Below, in pieces: positions 15,929-26,454 of a DNA stretch of 64,000 nucleotides. This DNA comes from Kitasatospora cinereorecta. Lineage in GTDB: Bacteria > Actinomycetota > Actinomycetes > Streptomycetales > Streptomycetaceae. Below the pieces are notes generated by a model. It searched no databases. It was not told where the DNA came from and saw only the letters and a list, made by a program, of their open reading frames with translations. The DNA lies in NCBI RefSeq assembly GCF_024172095.1, contig NZ_JAMZDX010000003.1, positions 1,070,001 to 1,134,000 of the forward strand, written 5' to 3'. Within the stretch, counting starts at the first letter, position 1. Every line of letters starts with the position of its first letter. A program made the position numbers and the translations under genes.

Positions 15929-18232
15929 TCAGTACTGGGTGGTGACGGTGACCCCGGAGAAGCCCTGCTGGGCGTAGAGGCTGAAGTACACCCAGCCGGC
16001 GGGCGGGTTGTCGACGGTCAGGGTCTCGCCGTTGCCGCTCGTGGTGGACCTGGCCTGGTACGAGCCGGTGGTGGCCCAGCCGGTGCCGTTGTAGTAGAGG
16101 TCGGCGTTGCCGGTGCCGCCGCTGGTGGTGACGGTGAGCCGGCTGACCCCGGCCGGCAGGTACAGGAAGTTGTAGGAGTAGTTGCCGGTGGTGGCGGCGA
16201 CGTCGTCGCGGCGGCAGTCGCGGTCGTACTGCCGGGTGTCCTGGTTGGTGCAGAGCGGGGCCTGCACCGGCGGCAGGGAGCCGCAGTCGCCGGCGCCGCA
16301 GGCGGTCAGGAAGGCGGCGAACCCGGCGTCGTACGAGGTGCCGAGGGAGGTGATGACGGCGCGCCCGCCGGCCCAGTCGCCGACCCGGTAGTGGGCGAGC
16401 ATGGCGGCGACGTCCTGCGGGTGCGACTGGAGCATGTAGCGGACGGCCAGGTAGCCCCAGTTGTAGATGCGGGTCTGGTCGGCGTTGTCGTAGGTGGTGT
16501 CGAAGAGGGTGGACAGCGTGTAGGTGTGCTGGGCGGCCTGGGCGATGGCGTCGTCGTAGCGGACGTCGCGGTAGGTGTAGGAGACGTACTCGGCGAGGCC
16601 CTCGATCCACCAGACGTTGGGGACGGTCTGCCCGGCGTCGAAGTCGCCGTACATGTCGAACCGGCCGTCGAGGTAGTGGGTGTACTCGTGGTTGAGGTTC
16701 CAGATCTGGAACGCGGGGCGCAGCCACTCGGCCTCGTGGGCGATGAAGCGGGCCTGGTTGCCGGCCTTGTTCGGGTCGCCCTCCAGGTACATGCCGCCGT
16801 TGTCGACCGAGATGTCGTACATCGACCAGGCGTAGAGCCGGTAGTCGTACGAGGAGTCGAAGACGACGACCTCGAGGGCGGTGTTGAGGTCGCCGGCGAC
16901 CGGGCCGCCGTCCTTCACCAGGCGGTGGAAGAGGGTGTCCTCGTTGGCCAGGCTGGTGCAGGTGTCGGCCAGTTCGGTGCCGGTCATGGCCTGGGCGCGG
17001 ATGCGCAGGGTGGGGCTGCAGGTGTGGTCGACGGTCAGGACCAGCGGGACCAGCCGGGTGGGCAGGTCGCACAGGCCGTAGTAGGCGCAGTTGCCGGTGT
17101 CCTTGTTGGCGGTGAACCAGGCGAGGTTCATGGTGAGCGGGCCGGTCGGGCCGACCAGCGGGAAGCGGTTGACCAGGTCCTTGACCAGCGGGCGGGCCTG
17201 GGCCTGGAGTTCGGGGTGGCTCAGCAGCGAGCCGACGTCGATGCCGAGCGAGGTGGCGAGGTCGCCGCCGGTGAGCATCGCGGCGTTGCGGGTGACGAAG
17301 GAGGCCATCGCGCCGGCGAAGGACGGGTCGGCCTGCAATGTGGCGACGAAGGCGGGGGTGTCGAGGCCGTTCTCGATCACGAGTTGGGTGTTGGCGACGG
17401 CCTGCCACATCGAGCCGGTCCAGGCGGTGGTCCAGCGGTTGAGCAGGTCGGCGACCGGGCCGGTGTAGCGGGCGTTCTCCTGGGCGCTGTCGATCAGGGT
17501 GACGGCCTCGGCGAGGGTCTGGCCGTTGGCCTCGGTGACGTCCCGGGTGTGCGGGGCGGCCCAGAAGCCGTCCAGCGCGCCGCGGATCGAGGTCTGCAGG
17601 GCGGTGCCGTACGGACCGACCAGGTCCTGGTTGTACCACTGGACGTAGTAGCCGGCCCGCAGGAAGAGCACCAGCTGGTGGGTCGAGCCGGCGTCGGTGC
17701 CGTCGTAGTGTGCCGAGGCGTCGCGCAGGGCGTCGGCGACGGTGACCATCTGCGGCTCGCGGAAGGTGTCCCGGGCGGCGCTCCCGGTGAGCTGGTAGAG
17801 CTGGTCGACGCAGTCGGTGGAGGCGGCGGCGACGGCCTGGACCAGGGCGGTGCCGGTGCGGCTGCCGAAGGAGGCGGGGTCGCAGGCGGCGGCCTGGGCG
17901 GCGGCCTCGGCGGTGGAGCCGAGCCGCTTGGCCGGCTTGGCGGCGGTCGGCCGGGTGGTGTTCTGCGGGGCGGTGTTCTGCGGGGCGGACCTGGTGCGCG
18001 GGACGGCCTGGCCGGGGGTGGGCCGGGCGTCCGCGGGCTGGTCCGGGGACTTGGGCAGGGGCACCGCGTGCCGGGTGGTGGGCGTGGTCGGCGCCTTGGG
18101 GGAGGGCTTGGCGGGTGCGGGGGCGGCGACGGCCGTGCTCTGCGGGGCGAAGAACCCGAGGGTGAGCACGAGCGCGAAGGCGAGCGCGAGGAGACGGCCC
18201 AAGTGGGCCGTGGGTATCCGGAAGTGACGCAC
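15929..18232 (-). CDS. Secreted M9-family collagenase-like zinc metalloprotease
   Basis: A 767-residue secreted protease. GTG 18232 starts a Sec signal peptide (hydrophobic core LLALAFALVLTLGFFA, cleaved near residue 37), followed by a Pro/Thr-rich spacer to about residue 105. The activator-like helical region leads to the gluzincin site H515-E516-Y517-T518-H519, with the downstream zinc-ligand glutamate in E544-G-L-A-E-Y. Both fit microbial collagenase family M9. A C-terminal pre-peptidase (PPC) domain of about 95 residues (SYNFLYLPAGVSRLTV, VYFSLYAQQGFSGV) suits binding to collagen or other polymers. It is convergent with the secreted array and probably works with it outside the cell. Collagen as the real substrate is inferred. 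Confidence 0.88.
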   Translation of the reverse strand: MRHFRIPTAHLGRLLALAFALVLTLGFFAPQSTAVAAPAPAKPSPKAPTTPTTRHAVPLPKSPDQPADARPTPGQAVPRTRSAPQNTAPQNTTRPTAAKPAKRLGSTAEAAAQAAACDPASFGSRTGTALVQAVAAASTDCVDQLYQLTGSAARDTFREPQMVTVADALRDASAHYDGTDAGSTHQLVLFLRAGYYVQWYNQDLVGPYGTALQTSIRGALDGFWAAPHTRDVTEANGQTLAEAVTLIDSAQENARYTGPVADLLNRWTTAWTGSMWQAVANTQLVIENGLDTPAFVATLQADPSFAGAMASFVTRNAAMLTGGDLATSLGIDVGSLLSHPELQAQARPLVKDLVNRFPLVGPTGPLTMNLAWFTANKDTGNCAYYGLCDLPTRLVPLVLTVDHTCSPTLRIRAQAMTGTELADTCTSLANEDTLFHRLVKDGGPVAGDLNTALEVVVFDSSYDYRLYAWSMYDISVDNGGMYLEGDPNKAGNQARFIAHEAEWLRPAFQIWNLNHEYTHYLDGRFDMYGDFDAGQTVPNVWWIEGLAEYVSYTYRDVRYDDAIAQAAQHTYTLSTLFDTTYDNADQTRIYNWGYLAVRYMLQSHPQDVAAMLAHYRVGDWAGGRAVITSLGTSYDAGFAAFLTACGAGDCGSLPPVQAPLCTNQDTRQYDRDCRRDDVAATTGNYSYNFLYLPAGVSRLTVTTSGGTGNADLYYNGTGWATTGSYQARSTTSGNGETLTVDNPPAGWVYFSLYAQQGFSGVTVTTQY

Positions 18233-18357
18233 GGTGGGGGGCTCCGGGCGGGTCGTGGCCGCGGGTGGGGGTGCGGCCGTCTAATGTGTGACATGTAAAA
18301 TGGCACAGGTGGGGCCGGAGGGGAAGAGGGTTGACGTAAGAGCCCCCTGGCGGGAGC

Positions 18358-19125
18358 TCAGGGCAGGGTGAGGATGCGGGGGCCGTCCTCGGTGACGGCG
18401 ATGGTGTGCTCGAAGTGGGCGGCCCGGCTGCCGTCGGCCGTGCGCAGGGTCCATCCGTCGGGATCGGTGACATAGGCGTCGCGTCCCCCGGCCATGAGCA
18501 TGGGTTCGATGGCGAGGGCGAGGCCGTGGCGCAGGGGGTAACCGCGGCCGGGCCGTCCGCGGTTGGGGACGTGTGGGTCCTCGTGCATCCGGCGGCCGAT
18601 GCCGTGGCCGCCGAAGTCGGACGGCATGCCGCAGGCGGCCCTGCGGGCGACGGCGCCGATGGCGTGGGAGATGTCGCCGATCCGGCGGCCGACGGTGGCC
18701 GCGGCGATGCCGGCCTCCAGGGCCTGCCGGGTGGCGGTGATGAGTGCGAGGTCGGCGGGGCGGGGGGCGCCGACGGTGAAGCTGATCGCGGCGTCGCCGG
18801 TCCAGCCGTCGAGTTCGGCCCCGCAGTCGACGGAGACCAGGTCGCCGTCGCGCAGCCGGGAGTCGTCGGGGATGCCGTGCGAGACGGCGTCGTTGACGGA
18901 CACGCAGATCGCGGCGGGGAAGGGCGTGGGCGCGAAGGAGGGGCGGTAGCCGAGGAACGGGGAGCGTGCCCCGGCCTCGGCGAGGACGCTGCGCGCGGCG
19001 TCGTCGAGCTCGCGCAGGCGGACTCCCGCGGCCGCCGCCGCGCGGGCGGCCGCGAGGGCGCGCGCCACCACGCGTCCGGCCTCCCGCATCGCCTCCAGTG
19101 CCGTGTCGGACTTGATCTCCACCAT
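18358..19125 (-). CDS. map: Type I methionine aminopeptidase, extra copy
   Basis: A 255-residue cytoplasmic enzyme that removes N-terminal methionine. All metal ligands are visible: D100, D111, H174, E207 and E239, plus H83 and H181 in the active site (VSHGIP, HEDPHVPN). The usual housekeeping map lies in the ribosomal-protein region, so this is probably an additional copy. ATG 19125 has an AGGGGAG ribosome-binding site. It diverges from an XRE regulator across a 22-bp near-palindrome, which may control both. Specialised roles such as resistance to an inhibitor of the main enzyme are possible but not shown. Confidence 0.9.
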   Translation of the reverse strand: MVEIKSDTALEAMREAGRVVARALAAARAAAAAGVRLRELDDAARSVLAEAGARSPFLGYRPSFAPTPFPAAICVSVNDAVSHGIPDDSRLRDGDLVSVDCGAELDGWTGDAAISFTVGAPRPADLALITATRQALEAGIAAATVGRRIGDISHAIGAVARRAACGMPSDFGGHGIGRRMHEDPHVPNRGRPGRGYPLRHGLALAIEPMLMAGGRDAYVTDPDGWTLRTADGSRAAHFEHTIAVTEDGPRILTLP

Positions 19126-19158
19126 GGATGCGGCTCCCCTGTCGCGTGATGCCGCCCA

Positions 19159-19180
19159 ATACTTATACCGGTATTAGTAT
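19159..19180. promoter_or_regulatory. Near-perfect 22-bp palindrome between map and XRE gene
   Basis: Centred on ATACCGGTAT, with outer arms ATAC and GTAT; only one base pair of the 22-bp dyad is mismatched. Being AT-rich in a GC-rich genome, it also overlaps likely -10 sequences of both divergent genes (TATTAGTAT lies 8 bases before the XRE start). It is the natural operator for the adjacent XRE protein. Confidence 0.65.
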
Positions 19181-19187
19181 CACGGGT

Positions 19188-19490
19188 ATGGTGCGAGTTC
19201 CTTTGACCCCGGAAGAGCGGCAGCGCGGTGAGCGCTTCGGGATCCTGCTCCGGCAGGCCCGCGGCGACCGCAGCATGGTCGAGGTGGCGGCGGCCGCCGG
19301 GGTGTCCGCCGAGACCCTCCGCAAGATCGAGACCGGCCGTGCCCCGACCCCGGCCTTCTTCACCGTGGCGGCCCTGGCCCATGCCCTCGGCCTCTCGCTC
19401 GACGAGCTGGCCGCCGCCTGCGCGGAAGGTGCGGACGGCGCGGACGGTGCGGAGCACAGCGGGGGCGGCGAGCAGGCGATGTCGGCGTGA
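19188..19490 (+). CDS. Small XRE-family helix-turn-helix regulator
   Basis: A 100-residue DNA-binding protein. The HTH_3 domain covers about residues 10-75, with the recognition helix in VAAAAGVSAETLRKIETGRAPTP. The C-terminal tail is acidic and low-complexity (EGADGADGAEHSGGG). ATG 19188 is preferred over an in-frame ATG at 19128, because the earlier one would place the palindromic operator inside the gene. There is no ribosome-binding site, and a TATTAGTAT box lies 8 bases upstream, so the mRNA is probably leaderless. Its stop overlaps the start of the next gene by four bases (GTGA), so the two are translationally coupled. Confidence 0.8.
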   Translation: MVRVPLTPEERQRGERFGILLRQARGDRSMVEVAAAAGVSAETLRKIETGRAPTPAFFTVAALAHALGLSLDELAAACAEGADGADGAEHSGGGEQAMSA

Positions 19491-20428
19491 CGGTCCCTGC
19501 GGAGCCCCGGGCGTCCACCGCCCGGGGCGGGCGGACGCTCGCCCCCGCCGCCCTGCCCACCCCGCTCACCCCGGTCGCGGATCCGCTGCTGGCCGCCGCC
19601 GGGGTCGAACTGCGGCTGAAGCGGGACGACCTGGCGCACCCGACCGTCCCCGGCAACAAGTGGCGCAAGCTGGCGCCCAACCTGGAGCGGGCGGTGGCCG
19701 AGGGCTGCCGAGGGCTGCTGACCTACGGCGGGGCGTACTCCACCCACCTCCGCGCCACGGCCGCCGCCGCGCGGGCGCTCGGCCTGGCGTCGGTCGGCGT
19801 GGTCCGCGGCGAGGAGCTGGCCGCCGCGCCGCGCAACTGGTCGCTGCGGGCGGCCGAGGCGGCGGGGATGGTGCTGGAGTTCGTGCCGCGCGCGGCCTAC
19901 CGCGCACTGGCCTCGGGCGCGGGCGAGGACCGCCCGGGCTACCTGGTGCTGCCGGAGGGCGGCTCCAATGCGCTCGCGGTGCGCGGCGCCGCCGAGATCG
20001 CGGCCGAGCTGCCCGACCTCGGCGGACGCGACCTGGTCTGCTGCCCGGTCGGCACCGGCGGCACCCTGGCCGGGATCGCGGCCGGTCTGCCGCCGGGCGC
20101 GCGGGCGCTCGGGGTGGCGGTGCTCAAGGGGGCCGGCGGCTATCTGGAGGGCGAGGTGGCCGCGCTCCACCGGGCCGCGTACGGGCGGGAGTTCGGCAAC
20201 TGGCAGATCCACCACGGGCACCACTGCGGCGGGTACGGGCGGGTCCCGGCCGGGCTGGAGGAGTTCGCCGCCGCCTTCGAGCGACGCCACGGCGTACCGG
20301 TGGAACGCCGGTACGTGGCCAAGACGCTGCAGGCGGTGTACGACCTCGCCGCGGCGGGGCAGCTGCCGCCGGGGACGCGGGCGACCGTGGTGGTCACCGG
20401 CGTCCCCGATCCGGTCGGGCCGGGATGA
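19487..20428 (+). CDS. PLP enzyme of the D-cysteine desulfhydrase/ACC deaminase family
   Basis: A 313-residue fold-type II PLP enzyme. The Schiff-base lysine is K58 in GNKWRKL; YGGAYSTHL (residues 79-87) forms the substrate/cofactor loop and GTGGTLAGIAAG binds the cofactor phosphate. The family includes D-cysteine desulfhydrase and 1-aminocyclopropane-1-carboxylate deaminase, which this length fits. I cannot choose between these substrates from sequence. The GTG start overlaps the XRE stop codon, so the enzyme is coexpressed with that regulator and plausibly controlled by it. Confidence 0.82.
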   Translation: MTVPAEPRASTARGGRTLAPAALPTPLTPVADPLLAAAGVELRLKRDDLAHPTVPGNKWRKLAPNLERAVAEGCRGLLTYGGAYSTHLRATAAAARALGLASVGVVRGEELAAAPRNWSLRAAEAAGMVLEFVPRAAYRALASGAGEDRPGYLVLPEGGSNALAVRGAAEIAAELPDLGGRDLVCCPVGTGGTLAGIAAGLPPGARALGVAVLKGAGGYLEGEVAALHRAAYGREFGNWQIHHGHHCGGYGRVPAGLEEFAAAFERRHGVPVERRYVAKTLQAVYDLAAAGQLPPGTRATVVVTGVPDPVGPG

Positions 20429-20453
20429 GCCCGGCTCGCGGCGAGCGGGCCGG

Positions 20454-21995
20454 TCAGCCGAAGCTGAGGTCGGAGCAGAGGTCGCTGTCGGCCGGGCGGG
20501 TGTTCTCGCTGATGCCGGTGGGGATCGATGACGGCAGGGCGGTGGAGCCGGGAGTGGCACCGGTGCCGTCGGTGGGATCGGCGGTGTCGGCCGGGGCGCG
20601 GTCCTGGCCCAGGGTGAGGACCAGGCCGTCGGCGCTCGCCTCCGGCTGGAGCTCCGCGCCGGGGTAGAGCTGGGCGAGCTGCTCGGCGGCGGTCTGCCGG
20701 CCGGGGCCGTACTCGATCAGGGTGGTCCGCCGGGGGGTGGTGTTGGGGCCGACGGTGATGTCGGTGTACCCCTTGGCCCGCAGGGTCGAGCCGACCTTCC
20801 CGGCCAGGCCGGGGGACTTGGCGGCGTTGTGCACGGTGATCGGCACGTCCAGGGCGGCCGGGGCCGAGGTGGCGGCGGACGGCGAGCCGGTGGACGGCGA
20901 GGCGGTGGACGATGTCGAGGACGACGGGGAGCCCGGGGCGCCGGTCTGGCCGGCGGTGGTCTGGCCGTCCAGGGTGCGGTCCTGCCGGAGCAGGTTCCAC
21001 AGGGTGTTGGCGTCCGGCTGGACCAGGGCGACCCGCTCGCCCTGGTAGCGCCAGGGCACGGTGACGAACTTGATGTCGCCGAGCTTGATGTCCTGGAGCG
21101 ACTGGGCGAAGTCGGCGAGCTTCATCGCGGAGCCGAGTTCGGGGTCGACGGTGAGCGACTTGGTGGCGGCGTCCGCGAGCGGGAATATCGTCGTCGGGTT
21201 GAAGCCCTCGCCCTGCACCTTGCGGATCAGGGAGGAGAGGAAGGCCTGCTGCCGCTTCATCCGGCCGATGTCCGAGCCGTCGCCGAAGCCGTGCCGGGCC
21301 CGGACGTAGTCCAGGGCCTGCTGCCCCTGCAGGGTCTGGCGGCCCTTGGTGAGGTGGATGCCGAACGAGTCGACGTCGTTGGGGACGCAGACGTCGACGC
21401 CGTGCACCGCGTCGGTCATCGCGGCGAAGCCCTTGAAGTCGACCACGATGGTGTGGTCCACCCGCAGCCCGGTCATCGCCTCGACGGTGTTCTGGGTGCA
21501 GGCGGGGTTGCCCTGCTTGTACTCGCCGATGGTGAAGGCGGAGTTGAACATCTGGTTGGTCTTGGTGGTCGTCCACCGCCCGTCCGGGAGCCGGCAGGCG
21601 GGGATGGTGACCAGGGTGTCGCGGGGTATGGACACACCGACGGCGTGCTTGTGGTCGGCGTAGACGTGCAGCAGGATCGCGGTGTCGGAGTGACCGACGC
21701 CCTCGTCGCCGCCGCCGAGGCTGCTGTTGCCGTCCTCACGGGTGTCCGAACCGAGCAGCAGGACGTTGACGGCCCGGCCGCCGCCCGAGACGGTGGGGGC
21801 CGCCGGCGGCCGGCTGGTGGCGATGCCGTCGGCGGAGAAGGTGGTGATGTTGTGGTCGAGGCGCTGGTAGAACCAGGCGCCGACACCCGCGGTGGCCAGC
21901 ACCAGGACGGCGGCGGTGGCGCCCGCCCCCCGGGCGAGTCGGGAGCGCCGGGCCGTGGCGGCACCCTCGGCTGGGCGGGACTTGGCGTCGGTCAT
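20454..21995 (-). CDS. LytR-CpsA-Psr (LCP) family cell-wall polymer ligase
   Basis: A 513-residue membrane-anchored protein that transfers lipid-linked glycopolymers such as teichoic acid to peptidoglycan outside the membrane. A short basic cytoplasmic N-terminus precedes one TM helix (about 24-43). The LCP catalytic domain (about 75-340) holds LLLGSDTRED, GVSIPRDT, the VRARHGFGDGSDIGRMKRQQ region and the usual Arg/Asp residues. After a Ser/Thr/Pro-rich linker (SSSTSSTASPSTGSPS) there is a LytR_C domain (about 388-470). ATG 21995. It is convergent with the PLP gene and lies downstream of a MarR gene on the same strand but with its own 181-base leader. Confidence 0.92.
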   Translation of the reverse strand: MTDAKSRPAEGAATARRSRLARGAGATAAVLVLATAGVGAWFYQRLDHNITTFSADGIATSRPPAAPTVSGGGRAVNVLLLGSDTREDGNSSLGGGDEGVGHSDTAILLHVYADHKHAVGVSIPRDTLVTIPACRLPDGRWTTTKTNQMFNSAFTIGEYKQGNPACTQNTVEAMTGLRVDHTIVVDFKGFAAMTDAVHGVDVCVPNDVDSFGIHLTKGRQTLQGQQALDYVRARHGFGDGSDIGRMKRQQAFLSSLIRKVQGEGFNPTTIFPLADAATKSLTVDPELGSAMKLADFAQSLQDIKLGDIKFVTVPWRYQGERVALVQPDANTLWNLLRQDRTLDGQTTAGQTGAPGSPSSSTSSTASPSTGSPSAATSAPAALDVPITVHNAAKSPGLAGKVGSTLRAKGYTDITVGPNTTPRRTTLIEYGPGRQTAAEQLAQLYPGAELQPEASADGLVLTLGQDRAPADTADPTDGTGATPGSTALPSSIPTGISENTRPADSDLCSDLSFG

Positions 21996-22176
21996 CGGTG
22001 AGTGCTCTCTCTACGGCCGCGCGAGGGGCGGCCTGCGGGCGGGCATACGTCACACCCGCCGCACTGCGAGTGGGACCCTCTCACCACATAGACGGTGCGG
22101 CGGCCCGATCGGTTACACGCAAACCATTCTCGCGGACGGCTGTGACAGAGCTGTCGCCGGGCCCGCGGACGGTGCC

Positions 22177-22626
22177 TCAGGACGCGGGGGGCTGGGCGCC
22201 CTCGAGCATGCGGCGCAGCAGGTCGCGCAGCTGGGCGCGCTCCTCGTCGTCGAGAGCGGCGAGCGGCTCGCGGGCGAAGTTGAGCGACTCGCGCAGTTCC
22301 TCGGACGCGCTCATGCCGGAGCCGGTGGCGGCGACCAGCTTGACCCGGCGGTCGTGCGGGTCGGCGTCGCGGGTGACGAACCCGCGGGTCTCCAGGCGGT
22401 CGACGATGCCGGTGATGTTGGACGGCTCGCACGCCAGGGTCTGGGCGATGTGCCGCATCGGCATCGGGCCGCGCCGGAGCAGGCCGAGCACCTTGGCCTG
22501 GGCGCCGGTGAGCGAGCGGGCGGCGGCGGCCTCCTCGTACTCGCGGTGGAAGAGCGCGACCAGGCTCGCCATGAGGTCCACGACCTCGCGGGTGATCGCG
22601 TCGGCGGGCGTCGGCTGGGTCTCCAT
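22177..22626 (-). CDS. MarR-family transcriptional regulator
   Basis: A 149-residue winged-helix dimer. The recognition region is MRHIAQTLACEPSNITGIVDRLETRGFVTR (about 56-86), followed by the wing DPHDRRVKLVAAT with its conserved D-x-R-R. ATG 22626. It diverges from the oxidoreductase at 22720 across a 93-base AT-rich gap that carries repeated ACCTGAAC motifs, so it most likely represses that gene and itself. The inducer is probably an electrophile or quinone, judging from the neighbouring enzyme class. Confidence 0.9.
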   Translation of the reverse strand: METQPTPADAITREVVDLMASLVALFHREYEEAAAARSLTGAQAKVLGLLRRGPMPMRHIAQTLACEPSNITGIVDRLETRGFVTRDADPHDRRVKLVAATGSGMSASEELRESLNFAREPLAALDDEERAQLRDLLRRMLEGAQPPAS

Positions 22627-22638
22627 GGCTTCGATTCT

Positions 22639-22695
22639 ACCTGAACATTTGACAACCTGAACCTTTCACTCGCAGGATTGCTTGAGAAGGTCAAC
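22639..22695. promoter_or_regulatory. MarR/oxidoreductase divergent control region
   Basis: Two direct repeats, ACCTGAACATTT (22639-22650) and ACCTGAACCTTT (22655-22666), lie 16 bases apart. A short inverted repeat, TTGA-N5-TCAA, is at 22683-22695. The stretch is markedly AT-richer than its surroundings. These are the likely promoter and MarR-binding sites. Confidence 0.5.
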
Positions 22696-22719
22696 GTTTT
22701 AGGTCGAGGAGCAATACCC

Positions 22720-23739
<1,020 letters not shown>

Positions 23740-24095
23740 GAAGGCAGTCCTGACGGCACGTCACCCACCGCCCCCGACCGGGTCCGATCCCGGCGGGGGT
23801 GGTGTGTGTACGGGCGCTCCCGGAGGGCCGCTCGTGGCATCCGACGTGGTGTCACACCCCGTCCTGCCAGCGGTATTGGCGTCGGATAGGTCCGTTCGGG
23901 GGAGAGATCCCGGCCGAGGGTAGACCTCCCGGAGGATCCGGCTACGATGGGGTGAAAGCTTGTCCGTTTTGCTCAATTTGATGACCTAATGTCGAATAAG
24001 TTGAGCTTCACGGGGTAGCCAGTGGTCACAACCTACCGGCGACGTGCACGAGGCAGCTGGGGAAGGCGACCCTCGTCCACAGCCTGGAGGTCCCG
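23740..24095. other. 356-base gene-free gap: terminator, AT-rich region with inverted repeat
   Basis: Holds the oxidoreductase terminator (23765-23805) and then the leader of the DUF3145 gene. Around 23955-24010 the sequence becomes unusually AT-rich. It contains GCTCAA (23971-23976) and TTGAGC (24001-24006), an inverted repeat with a 24-base spacer, the likeliest promoter/operator region. No convincing small gene was found; a 60-codon open frame at 23799-23981 has no coding character. Confidence 0.5.
23765..23805. terminator. Hairpin terminator after oxidoreductase gene
   Basis: CACCGCCCCCG pairs with CGGGGGTGGTG (one mismatch), and inside it CCGGG pairs with CCCGG around a TCCGAT loop. Confidence 0.7.
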
Positions 24096-24590
24096 GTGAC
24101 GACACGTGGTGTCCTGTACATCCACTCCGCGCCCCGCGCGTTGTGCCCGCACGTCGAGTGGGCGGTCGCGGGGGTTCTCGGCGTGCGGGTCAGCCTCGAC
24201 TGGATCCGCCAGCCCGCCGCGCCCGGCCACTGGCGCGCCGAGCTCTCCTGGCAGGGCGAGCCCGGCACCGCCTCGCGCCTCGCCTCCGCCCTGCGCGGCT
24301 GGCAACTGATGCGGTACGAGGTCACCAGCGAGCCCTGCGCCACCGCAGAGGGCGAGCGCTACAGTTCCACGCCCGGCCTCGGCATCTTCCACGCCGTCAC
24401 CGGCATCCACGGCGACATCCTCATCCCCGAGGACCGGCTGCGGGCCGTCGTGCTACGGGCTCGCAACGAGGGCACCGACCTGGAGGCCGAGATCGCCCGG
24501 CTGCTCGGCAAGCCGTGGGACGACGAGCTGGAGCCTTTCCGCTACGCGGGCGAGGGTGCGCCGGTGCGGTGGCTCCACCAGGTCGTCTGA
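24096..24590 (+). CDS. DUF3145 family protein
   Basis: A 164-residue cytoplasmic protein matching the actinobacterial DUF3145 family, whose function is unknown. Recognisable features are TTRGVLYIHSAPRALCPHVEWA at the N-terminus, GVRVSLDWIRQPAAPG and the C-terminal AGEGAPVRWLHQVV. GTG 24096 follows a GGAGG ribosome-binding site at 24085-24089. It is convergent with fabF; in Streptomyces this gene is a regular neighbour of the fatty-acid synthase block, which hints at a link but does not prove one. Confidence 0.85.
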   Translation: MTTRGVLYIHSAPRALCPHVEWAVAGVLGVRVSLDWIRQPAAPGHWRAELSWQGEPGTASRLASALRGWQLMRYEVTSEPCATAEGERYSSTPGLGIFHAVTGIHGDILIPEDRLRAVVLRARNEGTDLEAEIARLLGKPWDDELEPFRYAGEGAPVRWLHQVV

Positions 24591-24623
24591 GACCTTTTCC
24601 CACGGGGCTCGAGAACCACAGAC

Positions 24624-24717
24624 AGGGGCTCGGGGAACTGCGAGGCCCGCCCCGGGGTCGGCGCACCTCGCTGGTGTCGCCCACCCCGGGGTCGGCCTCG
24701 CGGTTCCCCGAGCCCCT
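24624..24717. repeat. Extragenic palindromic repeat, copy 1
   Basis: Opens with AGGGGCTCGGGGAACTGCGA and closes with its approximate mirror GGTTCCCCGAGCCCCT. The interior (GGCGCACCTCGCTGGTGTCG, CCACCCCGGGG) recurs in the copy at 30725-30842. A further GAGCCCCT half-copy follows at about 24741. It lies between the convergent DUF3145 and fabF genes and probably also terminates them. Confidence 0.75.
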
Positions 24718-24754
24718 GATGTGGTTGCTCGCGGTTTTCCGAGCCCCTGAAGCG

Positions 24755-26020
<1,266 letters not shown>

Positions 26021-26134
26021 TGGTTTCTTCTTCTCTCACGTGTTGCAGGGGGTGGCGGGGGCGCCGAGGACGGCGGGGTGGTGAGGGGCCCGGTCGGGAC
26101 GCCGCGGGCGTCCCGACCGGGTGAGACCTTCGGG

Positions 26135-26377
26135 TCAGGCGTTCTCGATGATGTAGTTCACCGCGTCGCCGACGGTCTTGAGGTTCTTGACCTCGTCGTC
26201 CGGGATCTTCACGCCGAAGCGCTCCTCGGCGGCCACGACGACCTCGACCATGGAGAGCGAGTCGACGTCCAGGTCATCGGTGAACGACTTGTCGAGCTCG
26301 ACGTCCTCGGTCGGGATGCCGGCGATCTCGTTGACAATCTCGGCGAGACCTTCGAGAACCTCGGTCTGGGTAGCCAT
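26135..26377 (-). CDS. acpP: Acyl carrier protein of primary fatty-acid synthesis
   Basis: An 80-residue acidic four-helix carrier. The phosphopantetheine attachment serine is S40 in DDLDVDSLSMVEVV. ATG 26377 has a GAGGAG ribosome-binding site at 26387-26392. It is located between fabH and fabF, as in other streptomycetes, and carries the growing acyl chain between these enzymes. Confidence 0.96.
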   Translation of the reverse strand: MATQTEVLEGLAEIVNEIAGIPTEDVELDKSFTDDLDVDSLSMVEVVVAAEERFGVKIPDDEVKNLKTVGDAVNYIIENA

Positions 26378-26454
26378 ATCGGCTGCTCCTCTTCGGTGTT
26401 GACAGCGAACGGTCCGGCGGACCGCCGCAGGTTTTCCAGGTGGGGCTTTGATGC

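Noticed and set aside
10266..19457. A 3063-codon open frame on the reverse strand across array genes 4-5 and beyond
   Set aside because: It is antisense to well-supported genes, has an arginine/glycine-rich shadow composition and no domain; such frames are expected in very GC-rich DNA.
23799..23981. A 60-codon forward frame in the gap before DUF3145
   Set aside because: It overlaps the end of the terminator, lacks a ribosome-binding site and has no GC bias by codon position.
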